64,000 bases of DNA from Bacillus pseudomycoides (GCF_002582035.1 NZ_NUQE01000010.1:1-64000); one strand, 5' to 3'. Shown: positions 16,871-25,863, numbered from the stretch's first letter. Notes: generated by a model not told the origin, from the sequence alone. Numbers and translations are program-made.

Positions 16871-16908
16871 ATGAAGCTAACTATTTTCATAGAAATAGTT
16901 AGCTTCAT
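16871..16908. repeat. Perfect 15-bp-arm hairpin without T tract
   Basis: ATGAAGCTAACTATT (16871-16885) is the exact reverse complement of AATAGTTAGCTTCAT (16894-16908) around an 8-base loop. There is no T run on either side and no adjacent gene end, so it is not a standard terminator. Confidence 0.7.
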
Positions 16909-17213
16909 AGACAACCTTATATACTTTTAACCATGTATACTTGAATCGAAAACGATTGATTCCAAACTTAAGCTGTCAATTTATATAATGTCTATTCTCA
17001 AATTGTATACAACAAATAAAAAAATTACATAACATTTCTCTCTTCATACTCACCTAATCGCTATTATATATTTAGAATGAGAATAAATAAAATGAATTAT
17101 TTTAATAGAAATCATTTAAAAAAATGATAGATTAATCAAAATAAAAAACATACTATTAAACTGGCATGCTTCTCTACATTATATATTTTTCTAAAAAATA
17201 CTGTCCAAATTAT

Positions 17214-17325
17214 AAAATGAAACTTCCATCCGTGAAGGTTTTCTTCATCCCTCACCTATCTTCTCCGCTTCTCTTTCAATCTTGAGGTGGGGGTCTTACT
17301 GTGCAAGAATAACACAGGATCAATT
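17214..17325 (+). repeat. bcr-like/family 2 composite repeat
   Basis: It starts AAATGAAACTTCCATCCGTG, like the copy at 58371. It contains the CTCACCTATCTTCTCCG...CTTGAGGTGGGGG hairpin shared with 3795 and 45840, and ends CTTACTGTGC...GGATCAATTAGA, similar to GGATCGATTAAA at 58421. It thus links the short bcr-like copy and the hairpin family as parts of one longer repeat. Confidence 0.6.
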
Positions 17326-17761
17326 AGAGCTCCTTTATAACTGCTGGGATCATATCGGAAAGTTATCTTTACAAATCATATAATTATCTAGTATTATTAC
17401 CTAGTACTTAAAAATAATGAATAAAAGGAATAATACTCTATCTATTAGACATTCAAAATAAAAACAAATTAACTCACCAAAACTTATTTTAAATTCATAT
17501 ATAAATAAATTTTATTTTTCGTTATATTCAAAACCGTTCACACACATCCTCAACACAAAGAGCATTTCTTATATCGTATTTTCTATCATTATGAATAACA
17601 AAGTAGCGCCTATATACTATTATATACAACTGTATTGCTATACTCGATATTAAAAGAATGGTAATTAACACCACATCAATTACCTCAGTTCATTGATAAT
17701 GACGACATTCTAATAGAACGTATTTTCTTTTTTCTAACACAGACTTGAAAGGGGCATACTT

Positions 17762-18526
17762 TTGCAAACACAACAGGATTTTAGTAAAAAAACAATCATA
17801 TTTATCCATGGGTTAGTTGGAAATCGTCGTGCATTTAAAAAAGAGTGTAAACTATTTTCCTCATCATACAACATCATAACGTACGATTTACTCGGTCATG
17901 GTGACGATAAAGGACAAGCCATTAATTTTTCTTTAGATCGATTAGTACAACAATTATCAGATTTGTATGAAAAAGAGGGAATTCAACAAGCTCATATTTG
18001 CGCCCTAAGCTATGGATGTTATATTGCCACTATATTTGCTCATAAGTACCCCGAAAAAGTGCTAAGCCTTTGCCATATCGGAGGTCATTATAATAACCCA
18101 TCTGTTTTGTTTAATGTCTTTCAAGAGTTTTGGGAGAAACGAAATACTGAATATGCCTCTTGGCTTTACCAGTATGCAAATACCATCTTCCCAAGCGGCA
18201 TATTGAAAGCAAATCCATTTGCAATTGTTTCAAAAAATATTTACTATCGATTTGGATTACAATTGCACTCATCTATTATTAGAGAGTCACTACGACACCG
18301 TTTAGAATTCGATTTAAAATCTCGGTTACGAGAACTTACGCAACCGATTCTATGGGTAATGGGAGAATATGATCATCTCTATAAATCTTGTTTATTTGAT
18401 TTAAAAACTATTCTTCCAAATGTTTCATATAAAGAAATTCCATTGGCTGGTCATGCTGCAAATATATTTCGACCAAACTATTTTTACGATCTGTACTCTC
18501 AGTTTTTACAAGACACCTTATCATAA
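17762..18526 (+). CDS. Alpha/beta hydrolase
   Basis: A 254-residue alpha/beta-hydrolase-fold protein. It has the oxyanion motif FIHGLVGN near residue 17, NIITYDLLGHGDD after strand 4, the nucleophile elbow ALSYG (Ser near residue 80), the acid in GEYDHLY and the catalytic His in PLAGHAANIF. The start is TTG, 7 bases after GAAAGGGG. Substrate class (ester, lactone, thioester) is not inferable. A terminator follows. Confidence 0.85.
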   Translation: MQTQQDFSKKTIIFIHGLVGNRRAFKKECKLFSSSYNIITYDLLGHGDDKGQAINFSLDRLVQQLSDLYEKEGIQQAHICALSYGCYIATIFAHKYPEKVLSLCHIGGHYNNPSVLFNVFQEFWEKRNTEYASWLYQYANTIFPSGILKANPFAIVSKNIYYRFGLQLHSSIIRESLRHRLEFDLKSRLRELTQPILWVMGEYDHLYKSCLFDLKTILPNVSYKEIPLAGHAANIFRPNYFYDLYSQFLQDTLS

Positions 18527-18547
18527 TATCAATCATTTTTATTAAAT

Positions 18548-18582
18548 AAAGAGAGTCGCATACCATGGCGACTCTCTTCTCA
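18548..18582 (+). terminator. Terminator after the alpha/beta hydrolase gene
   Basis: AAGAGAGTCGC pairs with GCGACTCTCTT around an 8-base loop. Confidence 0.8.
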
Positions 18583-18724
18583 TATACAAAACATATTTTA
18601 AGTGTAGCTCCAAAAATTATCTTTTGTGAGGGCCATCTAAGAATCCATATATTTTTCAAAGCCATCTCTTTGCCCGTACTAATTTAATACAAATCTAATC
18701 AATATTTATTCGAATTTCATATTT

Positions 18725-20179
18725 TTATTTTGGTAAATCATTCACCTCATATGCAACTCGAATTCCAGATTCAATTGCTCCCTGCATCCAACCATGTGTA
18801 ACTGTCGTATGCTCCCCAGCAAAATGCGCCCTTCCCTCAGGTATTTTTATATAAGGATATAGTTCCAATTCTTGTCCTGGCTCGAAAGCCGTAAAAGCTC
18901 CGCAAGAATAATGACTTTGACTCCAGCTAACTGATACTCCTGAAACAAATTCAGAATAAACTTGATTACCGTATAGCTCTGCCAAATTCTTTAAAGCATA
19001 TTGAATACGTTCTTCATCAGATAGGCTGTCCCACGTTAATGCTTCATCTGCCCATGTATAACTGGCTAAAACCACCGCTGCTCCTGCTGTTTGTATACCA
19101 TAGCTCGGATAGTACGTAAATCGAATTGGCAAATCAGTAATAGATTTACCACCATATTGCCCAATCCTTTCCCAAAACCGGCTTTTAAATTCAATCGCAA
19201 TTTTAGTTGAAGCTATATAGTTAAGCTCACGAATGGCCCTTCTTTTGTAATAAGAAAAAGAATCAAACGGTTCAATTTTCACAAAGCGTAATGCAGAAAA
19301 AGGAATAGTTATAATCGCAAGATCACCTGTCACCATAAATTGTTCTGAAGTTTTCTCATGAATAGAACGAATCGTAACACTCTCATTTTGTTGAATAATG
19401 GCTGTCATTTTTTGATGAAACAGTATATTTTCTTTTAGCTGTGGTAAAAAGGATTGTGGCAATACATCCATGCCACCTGTTATCTCATAAAATTCATTTG
19501 TTGATGTAAAAAATATCATCTCTCGCAATACTTCAATTACAGACATCCCCATATATGCTTCCATATCAAGAAGGATGCCAATCATGTCAATTGCACCTTC
19601 TGAAAGATAAGAGTTTAAAACGAAACCTAATGAATATTTTTTATATTGTTTTTCTATAACAAACCAGTTTTTCGCTGGATCTTGTTTTATAAAATTTATA
19701 ATCGGTTGTAAAACTGAAAGCATTAGCTCTTCAGCTGTTTTTCCTCTTTCGTTTGGCATAACTGGGTATTTTAGAATACTTGGATTTTGTTCAAATATAT
19801 TGAGACGTGTTTTTATGCCATTTGCATAAATGATATCCGAAGGAGTTCGATTAATAAAACGGTTCGTAGACAACCCAAACTTTTGAATATATGCCAAAGT
19901 TAAAGTGTGTACATCTGGTATGCGCATAGGTCCTGCATTAAAATATAAGCCATTGTTAAATGGAGATCGTACAGTGTACACTCTCCCTCCTATTCTATTA
20001 TTTGCCTCCAAAATTGTAACTTTATGCCCAGCTTCCTTTAATAAAGATGCTCCAACTAATCCTGCTAATCCTGCACCAACAATAATAATATGTTTAGGAA
20101 CTTGTGATTTATGAAGGCCATTTTTAATGATATGAATCATTTGCTCCGTTAATAATTGAGTATTTATATTTTGAGGCAT
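18725..20179 (-). CDS. Flavin monoamine oxidase / L-amino acid oxidase family protein
   Basis: A 484-residue FAD enzyme. The dinucleotide-binding motif is IIIVGAGLAGLVGASLLKEA near residue 30, followed by the ILEANNRIGGRVYT arginine-containing motif. The C-terminal HFAGEHTTVTHGWMQGAIES is the second FAD-binding site typical of amine oxidases. The MAO/LAO family oxidises amines or L-amino acids to imines with release of hydrogen peroxide. No signal peptide is seen. The N-terminal 25 residues before the Rossmann fold resemble those of Bacillus amino acid oxidases. A MFS remnant lies just upstream. Confidence 0.88.
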   Translation of the reverse strand: MPQNINTQLLTEQMIHIIKNGLHKSQVPKHIIIVGAGLAGLVGASLLKEAGHKVTILEANNRIGGRVYTVRSPFNNGLYFNAGPMRIPDVHTLTLAYIQKFGLSTNRFINRTPSDIIYANGIKTRLNIFEQNPSILKYPVMPNERGKTAEELMLSVLQPIINFIKQDPAKNWFVIEKQYKKYSLGFVLNSYLSEGAIDMIGILLDMEAYMGMSVIEVLREMIFFTSTNEFYEITGGMDVLPQSFLPQLKENILFHQKMTAIIQQNESVTIRSIHEKTSEQFMVTGDLAIITIPFSALRFVKIEPFDSFSYYKRRAIRELNYIASTKIAIEFKSRFWERIGQYGGKSITDLPIRFTYYPSYGIQTAGAAVVLASYTWADEALTWDSLSDEERIQYALKNLAELYGNQVYSEFVSGVSVSWSQSHYSCGAFTAFEPGQELELYPYIKIPEGRAHFAGEHTTVTHGWMQGAIESGIRVAYEVNDLPK

Positions 20180-20293
20180 CCTTATTTACTCCTCTTCAAA
20201 AGGATTTCATTGCATTATATTCAATGAAAAGGACACCTATGTGTAATTCCTTTTGTTTAAGGTTTTGAAGAAGGATTGATTCATTTCACTCTA

Positions 20294-20596
20294 CTACTTT
20301 CTTATTATAGAAATAAACTGTAACCCGATTGCGATAACTAATATACCACCTGCAAAGTATGGCAAAGTTACAGGATGTACTCCTTTTTCTAGAAATATAC
20401 CATTTGCTAGCGTACCTATTGAGCCAGCAAAGTAATTAATAGAGCTAAGCAAGGCAATAGAAATAGTAGCATGTTCTGGACTCATTTCGACTAACGTTTT
20501 TTGTTGAGTTGCTAACGCTGCCCACCCAGTAGCCCCCCAAAGAATTAAAAAGATAGCGATCAAAATTCCCATTTGATGAAACATCCCCATAAACAA
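20294..20596 (-). pseudogene. MFS transporter, C-terminal fragment
   Basis: About 100 residues with helix pairs (MGILIAIFLILWGATGWAAL, SIALLSSINYFAGSIGTLAN, PYFAGGILVIAIGLQFISII). These fit the last three or four helices of a drug-efflux MFS carrier. A functional MFS protein has about 400 residues; the first eight helices are missing and the sequence upstream is unrelated. The initiating Met is accidental. Confidence 0.65.
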
Positions 20597-20619
20597 AGTG
20601 TTTGTGGGCTCATGTATAT

Positions 20620-20748
20620 TTACTTTTGCTTCATTTGTTTTGCTAATAATTGTTTTACCTCGTTATATGTTAAACCAGAGTTTTTATTTAACTTCTTCAC
20701 TTCTTCAATATCAGTGCCAACAACTGTATATTTTTTCTCCTTATTCAT
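20620..20748 (-). CDS. 42-aa soluble peptide of unknown function
   Basis: The sequence is MNKEKKYTVVGTDIEEVKKL, then NKNSGLTYNEVKQLLAKQMK and QK. It is highly charged, with an apparent short strand followed by two helices; the second (LTYNEVKQLLAK) looks like a recognition-type helix. AAAGGATG precedes the ATG with normal spacing. I do not recognise a named family. Size, clean start signals and composition support a real gene. Confidence 0.6.
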   Translation of the reverse strand: MNKEKKYTVVGTDIEEVKKLNKNSGLTYNEVKQLLAKQMKQK

Positions 20749-21032
20749 ACTGCACATCCTTTTTTTAATATTAAATATACACTTCATTTTATAAAGTACT
20801 ATCAATTTTTTAACTAGCCGTAACTCAAGCATTTTCTTTTGTATTTATTCCCTAAAATTAAGTTCATTACTCATTTACTCCCTTTCCTACTTCGTTCTCA
20901 ATTGAAAAAGGTATTACGACATAGCGTAACACCTTTCATCTATCCGTATAAAAAAGTTCTTTAACATATGGTATCTTTTTGTAGTTCTTAAATTATCCAG
21001 TTTTTATGGAGATAAATTAGGAAGGTGAAACC

Positions 21033-21179
21033 ATAGGGAAATATTTCGGAGTAGCTTCAGTAGTACTATCTTTAATTGTATGTTGTCTTTTAGCGGACAT
21101 TAATTGGAAACTTGGGATTTTAGGAATTGTAGTTGGGATTATTCTTACAATTTATAAAGAAGTTAGTCCATCACGTTAA
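21033..21179 (+). CDS. Possible 48-aa membrane peptide starting with ATA
   Basis: The frame reads (I/M)GKYFGVASVVLSLIVCCLL, then DINWKLGILGIVVGIILTIY and KEVSPSR with a stop at 21177. Two hydrophobic helices and a basic tail resemble a genuine small membrane protein. A ribosome binding site AGGAAGGTG lies directly before, but the first in-frame codon at the right spacing is ATA. Either ATA is used as a rare start or an ATG was mutated and the gene is now dead. Confidence 0.45.
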   Translation: MGKYFGVASVVLSLIVCCLLADINWKLGILGIVVGIILTIYKEVSPSR

Positions 21180-21280
21180 TAACGAGCATATTCTGATCAA
21201 TCTTTTTTCAAAAAAAATACTCAGTAGAGGAATAGTAATCGTATCAATAAAAAAGTAAAACTACTTATAATTACTTAGTT

Positions 21281-21796
21281 TTACTTCATTGATTTACTAT
21301 CAAATATATAAAAATTAACTTTGTCATCATAAGATAACCAAAATTCTATGGATATACCTCTTTTTTTATCTACATAACCAATAATATCGTATCCTTGCTC
21401 CGAGCGAAAATAATGATTGTTTCCATATGCTTGTATAACATCTTTCTTTTTATCACCAATTTTTATTCCTTTTGCCGTTTTCAAATTACTATCGGTTATA
21501 ATAAATCTCTTAATTTTCCCTGTTTTATTTACTGCCACTTCAATTCCTTTCTTTAATTCAAAATAATCATAACCAATTACATCTCTGTTTTGTTCTGCTT
21601 TCTCCCCATACTTTTGTGATATTTTTTCACTATAAAAATCATCATTTAAAAACAGACCTTCGACGTTTTCCTCACCTAAATCTGTTGGTTTTGTAAATAT
21701 ATGATGATATGAGCGAGGAAAAGTATGGTCAAATGAAAATACAAATAATAAAAAAGCAATTCCAATTATAATAAAAATGACTATATTTCGTTTCAT
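21281..21796 (-). CDS. Membrane-anchored hypothetical protein, 171 aa
   Basis: The N-terminus MKRNIVIFIIIGIAFLLFVF is one signal-anchor helix, so the rest is predicted outside the cell. The extracellular part ends with KTAKGIKIGDKKKDVIQAYG, a pattern like the small SmpA/OmlA-type or DUF4309-type domains that carry a GIKIGD..DV...YG core. I cannot name the family with certainty. It stands alone; no terminator was identified. Confidence 0.65.
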   Translation of the reverse strand: MKRNIVIFIIIGIAFLLFVFSFDHTFPRSYHHIFTKPTDLGEENVEGLFLNDDFYSEKISQKYGEKAEQNRDVIGYDYFELKKGIEVAVNKTGKIKRFIITDSNLKTAKGIKIGDKKKDVIQAYGNNHYFRSEQGYDIIGYVDKKRGISIEFWLSYDDKVNFYIFDSKSMK

Positions 21797-21929
21797 ATAA
21801 AGCCCGTTTTTTCTTTTTGGTTATATATAACAATTTTATTATATTTTTCATAAAAAATTTTAGAAATAAAAACTACTTTTTTGTACCTTGAAACAAATGG
21901 GATTTAAATAGATTTTAAAAAAACACAAT

Positions 21930-21953
21930 AAAAAAGACGACTCGAAAGTCGCC
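21930..21953 (-). terminator. Terminator of the lost P-type ATPase gene
   Basis: On the minus strand, GGCGACTTTCGAGTCGTC forms a compact hairpin followed by six T, directly after the stop codon of the ATPase remnant. Confidence 0.75.
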
Positions 21954-22075
21954 TATAATTTTACTCGTTGAAGTCGTAACGCATTTAAAACAACTGATAC
22001 AGAACTAAATGCCATTGCAGCACTTGCTAACCACGGAGCGAGAAAACCTGCAGTTTTTAATCGTATTAAGATTAA
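21953..22075 (-). pseudogene. P-type (CopA-like) ATPase C-terminal remnant
   Basis: The last 30 codons read [20 protein letters not shown] then NALRLQRVKL and stop. They closely match the end of the intact copper ATPase at 54817 ([10 protein letters not shown] and NALRL identical). The rest of the gene is missing. The original terminator is still present. This points to loss of a second heavy-metal ATPase gene by deletion. Confidence 0.8.
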
Positions 22076-22095
22076 ATCCGCTATTTTTTATGGAG

Positions 22096-22323
22096 TCACC
22101 CCAACATTTCGCGTATTCTGTACGCTAAAGTTGTAACCATTGCTACAATATAAGAACCCCTTTTATATGTTAAAAAAGTTAATGGAATGAAAACGGGAAG
22201 CATCCCTGCGTCCTATACACGTAAAGCGAGAAAAGCATCAGAGAAGTTGCCAAACATAAAAAGTATGGAAATCAGTGAAAACCAAATAAGACGACGATTT
22301 CGATTTCTAAAATATATCCTCAC
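22096..22323 (-). pseudogene. MFS transporter internal fragment with nonsense codon
   Basis: Minus-strand translation reads RRLIWFSLISILFMFGNFSD, AFLALRV, an in-frame TAG, then DAGMLPVFIPLTFL. The FMFGNFSDAFLALR / AGM..IPLTFL pattern is the loop and helix region of an MFS carrier. Only about 55 recognisable codons remain, followed by unrelated sequence to a TGA at 22096. Confidence 0.6.
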
Positions 22324-22346
22324 TTTTATTTGTTAGTCTCCATACT

Positions 22347-23705
22347 TTATTCATTCATAGAGGAAACAGGTAAAAGCAAGTCCACATCTGTTCCTTTCCC
22401 TTCCTCGCTTCGTATTTTAATTTCTCCCTTATGTTGTTTCATAATATTTTTTGCGATAGCTAGCCCTAATCCCGTGCCTCCTGTCTCTCGACTCCTAGCT
22501 TTGTCCACTCGGTAAAACCGTTCAAAAATATGCTCTATTTCTTCCTTAGGTATACCAATACCATAATCTCTTACTCGTATAATCGCATAACCTTCATTCT
22601 GCTCCAAAAAAACTTCAATTTTGTCAGAACTATATTTGATAGCGTTATCGAGCAATATGATGATGACTTGTTTGATTTTCAGCTCATCCATTTTCACCAT
22701 GATAGGCGCTTCACCGTAATGGAGTACAATCTCTCTTCTATAAACATCTTTAAATTGCTGTAGAATACTGTGACATAGTGATACTAAATCAGATGATTTT
22801 ATTTCTAAAACAGTTTCTTTTTCTGATGCTGCTAAATCCAGTAACGCTTCCGTCATTCTTTGCATTCGAGTTGCTTCTGAGTGGATTGCCTCAATCGCTT
22901 CTATTGTCATTTCTTCATTTTTGATGCCTCGTCTTCTTATTAAATTGGCATAACTTCTAATGACTGTAAGAGGAGTCTTTAGTTCATGAGAGGCATCTGA
23001 AATAAATTGTTTTTGTTTTTCAGAGTTTTCTTGTAGCCTTTTAATCATATGATTAAACGCTGTAGCTAACTTTTCAAGTTCATCCTTTGTTTGTTTATGA
23101 ATAGCTATTGTTTTTGGAACGCCGCTCTGTTCAATATCTTCCATCGTTTTAATCATATTAGAAATAGGTCGCATAATAATATTTGACAACCATCTTCCAC
23201 TGAGAAGGGACAATATAATAGCGATAGCGGAACAAACGATAAGAATAGATATTAAAATGTCTTTTCTTGTTTCAAGTCCAGTTAATCGCTCGCCAATCTC
23301 CAATGTGCCCACAACATGATTATCCGAAGTAATGGGAACGCGAGTGATTAAGATTTGCTCCTCTCGAATTTTGTATAGCTGTGACTCAGATTTTTTAGAG
23401 AATTTCGCTTCTATATTAGATAAATGTTTATCATCGGTGACTTGGCTAATCACATGAGAATCAGGATCTATAATCCGAATAAAGGAATGCTCGACTAAAT
23501 ATGATTTTAATGTGTCTTCTGTCAGCGTTGTTGTATTTTGTTTATGAAGTTCTTGTATAATATCGTGCGCTTTTTCAAACAGCACTTGTTCTTCCATATT
23601 TACAGTCGTTTTCATAAAAGCAAAAAATACAACAACGTTTATAATTAGTAAAATACAAAATAGCCAAGCTGTCGTTAACAAATTAATTTTTGTTGTGATC
23701 TTCAT
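22347..23705 (-). CDS. Two-component sensor histidine kinase (HAMP)
   Basis: A 452-residue kinase. Two membrane helices (about 10-30 and 150-170) flank an extracellular sensor of about 120 residues. A HAMP linker follows, then the dimerisation box SDASHELKTPLTVIRSYANL with the phospho-accepting His, and an ATPase domain with DNAIKYS, RDYGIGIPKEEIEHIFERFY and ETGGTGLGLAI. The start is one base after the regulator's stop, with its ribosome binding site inside the regulator gene. The signal is unknown. The adjacent DedA-PAP2 and RND genes suggest envelope stress. Confidence 0.93.
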   Translation of the reverse strand: MKITTKINLLTTAWLFCILLIINVVVFFAFMKTTVNMEEQVLFEKAHDIIQELHKQNTTTLTEDTLKSYLVEHSFIRIIDPDSHVISQVTDDKHLSNIEAKFSKKSESQLYKIREEQILITRVPITSDNHVVGTLEIGERLTGLETRKDILISILIVCSAIAIILSLLSGRWLSNIIMRPISNMIKTMEDIEQSGVPKTIAIHKQTKDELEKLATAFNHMIKRLQENSEKQKQFISDASHELKTPLTVIRSYANLIRRRGIKNEEMTIEAIEAIHSEATRMQRMTEALLDLAASEKETVLEIKSSDLVSLCHSILQQFKDVYRREIVLHYGEAPIMVKMDELKIKQVIIILLDNAIKYSSDKIEVFLEQNEGYAIIRVRDYGIGIPKEEIEHIFERFYRVDKARSRETGGTGLGLAIAKNIMKQHKGEIKIRSEEGKGTDVDLLLPVSSMNE

Positions 23706-23706
23706 C

Positions 23707-24408
23707 TTATTTCTCCCTTATGGAATACCCTATTCCCCGGATTGTATGAATTAATGGAGAAGAGAACTCCTCGTCTATCTTCTTTCTAAGATGACGAATA
23801 TACACGTCAATTACGTTCGTTTCTCCTTCGTATTCATATCCCCAAACATGAGTAAGAATACCTTCACGTGTTACAATCTTGTTTTTATTAGTAAGTAGAT
23901 ATACTAATAAATCATACTCTTTTGGAGTTAGTGAAATGGATTTCCCGTTCCTTGTCACTTCTCTCGTATCCATATTTATCGATAAATCAGCAATGGATAA
24001 AAGAGGTGCTTGTTTATGTAACGGAACACCAGCTGTCATTATGGTGTTCGAACGAATGCTTGAACGTACCCGCGCAAGAAGTTCTTCCATTTCAAACGGT
24101 TTTGTAACATAATCATTTGCCCCTTGGTCTAAGCCCATGACTTTATCTAGTGTTGTATTTCGAGCTGTTAAAAGGATTACTGGTACATGGATACCAGCTT
24201 TTCTTAATCGTCGTAACACTTCTATACCGCTCAATTCTGGCAACATTACATCCAGCAAGATTAGATCTAAGTTTGCCTGTAAGGCTATTTCTAATCCTGA
24301 TTTCCCATCATGTTTTACTAATACTTCGTATCCTTCATACTCCAGTTCTAACTGTAGTACCCTTGCTATTTGTACTTCATCCTCTACAACTAAAATCCGT
24401 TCGTTCAT
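23707..24408 (-). CDS. OmpR-family response regulator
   Basis: A 233-residue regulator. The receiver domain (1-120) has the acidic pocket VVEDE, phospho-acceptor Asp in LILLDVMLPELSG, the Thr in LLTAR and Lys in VTKPF. A winged-helix domain follows (SLTPKEYDLLVYLLTNKNKI, VDVYIRHLRKKID type). It is cotranscribed with the kinase at 22347. Three 11-base direct repeats in the intergenic region at 25831, between the DedA-PAP2 and RND genes, are a candidate target. Confidence 0.95.
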   Translation of the reverse strand: MNERILVVEDEVQIARVLQLELEYEGYEVLVKHDGKSGLEIALQANLDLILLDVMLPELSGIEVLRRLRKAGIHVPVILLTARNTTLDKVMGLDQGANDYVTKPFEMEELLARVRSSIRSNTIMTAGVPLHKQAPLLSIADLSINMDTREVTRNGKSISLTPKEYDLLVYLLTNKNKIVTREGILTHVWGYEYEGETNVIDVYIRHLRKKIDEEFSSPLIHTIRGIGYSIREK

Positions 24409-24463
24409 AATTTCCTCTTCTTTCTACATTCATTGTCTGCCATATTTCTGTATGCACTGGATA

Positions 24464-25753
24464 TTAAATTTGCTTATTTACGATAAGGCGAAACATCTCA
24501 AATAGTAAGAAATTCAAGAACATCCACACCGCGCCATATACATATCCACCCACGATATCGCTTGGAAATATATGAGAAAACCCAATGTTTGCAATTGCTA
24601 TACATAGTAATAGTAATATGCCCAGAAGAGGGAGAGCAAATTGTATATACTTATTCTTCAGGTGGCGTACCATTAGAAATAAGCAGGTACCAAACACAAT
24701 AATGGTAATGGTTGCTTTTTCATCTGGAAAAGTAGAAGAACGAGTTGTCGCATCTTTTCCAATAAAATGAAAATAAGACAGTGTGTGTAAGACCGCATTA
24801 TGGTACATATGCGCTCCAAGTATGGAAACGGTAAGTAAAAGGCCTTCAAGCCATCTATTCCTTCCTTTTCTCCAAATGGCTAAAATCGTAATAATAATGA
24901 GAACACTAAATGCGATGGGTGACTGCAACGATAGGAATATTCTCATAATACTTGTCCATCCTGTTTGAAGTATAGAATGAACAATATATATAGTAACCTC
25001 GTTAAACTGCGTAAACTCATTATATAAATAATCCTGTGCCATTCCCAACATTAAGGTTGTCATTCCTAGTAAGACTAGTGTAAGACTGATAAGGAACACT
25101 TCCGTTGCTCGGATTGTTCGAAAATAAGAAATAAGCCAATTAAGTAGTCGAATGAAAAAGTTTTTGATTTTATTCTTATAAAATTTGTAAACTAGTAACC
25201 CCACTATAACGATAGCAAGTACAAGGACAATGTAGATGAGATATTGTCCGGCCAATTTATGAAAATCCTGCCAGCGCGGTCCTAATATTTTACCTAGTGT
25301 AATAAAGCTAATTGCCCATAAACTTGCCCCTATATATGCTGGAATAAAGAAGGTTCGATACGGCATTCTTGAAATACCAGATACGTATCCTGTGAAGTGG
25401 CGAACCCCAGTAATGAAATAAGCAACTACCAATAATTTACTTCCTGATCGTTCCATCCAGGCGGCTACTTTTTTGTAGTTCTTAGGGCCAAGGTGAATAT
25501 ACCGTCCATACTTCTCGATCAGTTTATAGCCTCCTAACCTTCCAATCCAGTATGTGACTGTAATTCCGACTCCTCCAGCAGCAATAGCTGTTAGAATGGC
25601 CAAGGTGTAATCCATTTTTCCTTGAAACACAAAATATCCGGCAAAACTCATAAAGAATTCAGCCGAAATCGGAATCGCAAGCAGTTCAATCAAAATAACA
25701 GTGAATAAAATACTATAGCTGTGCTGCTCAAATAATGAAATTAAATGTTCCAT
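24464..25753 (-). CDS. DedA-PAP2 fusion membrane protein
   Basis: A 429-residue protein. Residues 1-200 form a DedA/VTT domain (SAEFFMSFAGYFVFQGKMD, GRLGGYKLIEKYGRYIHLGP, GSKLLVVAYFITGVRHFTGY with the conserved FxxGxRH). Residues 215-425 form a six-helix PAP2-like domain. In the PAP2 part the usual PSGH reads PDEK (STFPDEKAT), and motif 3 keeps SHIFPSD but lacks the Arg, so lipid phosphatase activity is doubtful. DedA proteins act in lipid scrambling and envelope homeostasis. It lies upstream of the regulator gene on the same strand. Confidence 0.88.
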   Translation of the reverse strand: MEHLISLFEQHSYSILFTVILIELLAIPISAEFFMSFAGYFVFQGKMDYTLAILTAIAAGGVGITVTYWIGRLGGYKLIEKYGRYIHLGPKNYKKVAAWMERSGSKLLVVAYFITGVRHFTGYVSGISRMPYRTFFIPAYIGASLWAISFITLGKILGPRWQDFHKLAGQYLIYIVLVLAIVIVGLLVYKFYKNKIKNFFIRLLNWLISYFRTIRATEVFLISLTLVLLGMTTLMLGMAQDYLYNEFTQFNEVTIYIVHSILQTGWTSIMRIFLSLQSPIAFSVLIIITILAIWRKGRNRWLEGLLLTVSILGAHMYHNAVLHTLSYFHFIGKDATTRSSTFPDEKATITIIVFGTCLFLMVRHLKNKYIQFALPLLGILLLLCIAIANIGFSHIFPSDIVGGYVYGAVWMFLNFLLFEMFRLIVNKQI

Positions 25754-25830
25754 GTCGTTCCTCCGGGCCTCATTCTTTTTTTGTTTTTATTTATAAACTA
25801 CCATAGCACTAAATACTCGGTTCTTTTTCA

Positions 25831-25863
25831 TTTTAATTCAATTTTAATGTAATTTTCATAGGA
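25831..25863. promoter_or_regulatory. Three 11-bp direct repeats, candidate response-regulator site
   Basis: TTTTAATTCAA, TTTTAATGTAA and TTTTCATAGGA follow each other without spacing in the 205-base divergent region between the DedA-PAP2 gene and the RND permease gene. OmpR/PhoP-family regulators bind 11-base-spaced direct repeats. Binding by the regulator at 23707 is inference. Confidence 0.45.

Larger units (their letters stand above)
16616..17761. other. 1.1-kb gene-free AT-rich gap
   Basis: No supported coding frame on either strand. It contains a perfect long hairpin at 16871-16908 and a bcr-like repeat at 17214-17325; the rest is AT-rich. It probably carries the promoters of the LysR gene (leftwards) and the alpha/beta hydrolase gene (rightwards). 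Confidence 0.6.

Noticed and set aside
18408-18665. 85-residue minus-strand frame at the end of the alpha/beta hydrolase gene
   Set aside because: It is antisense to the hydrolase 3' end and crosses its terminator; no start signal or family.
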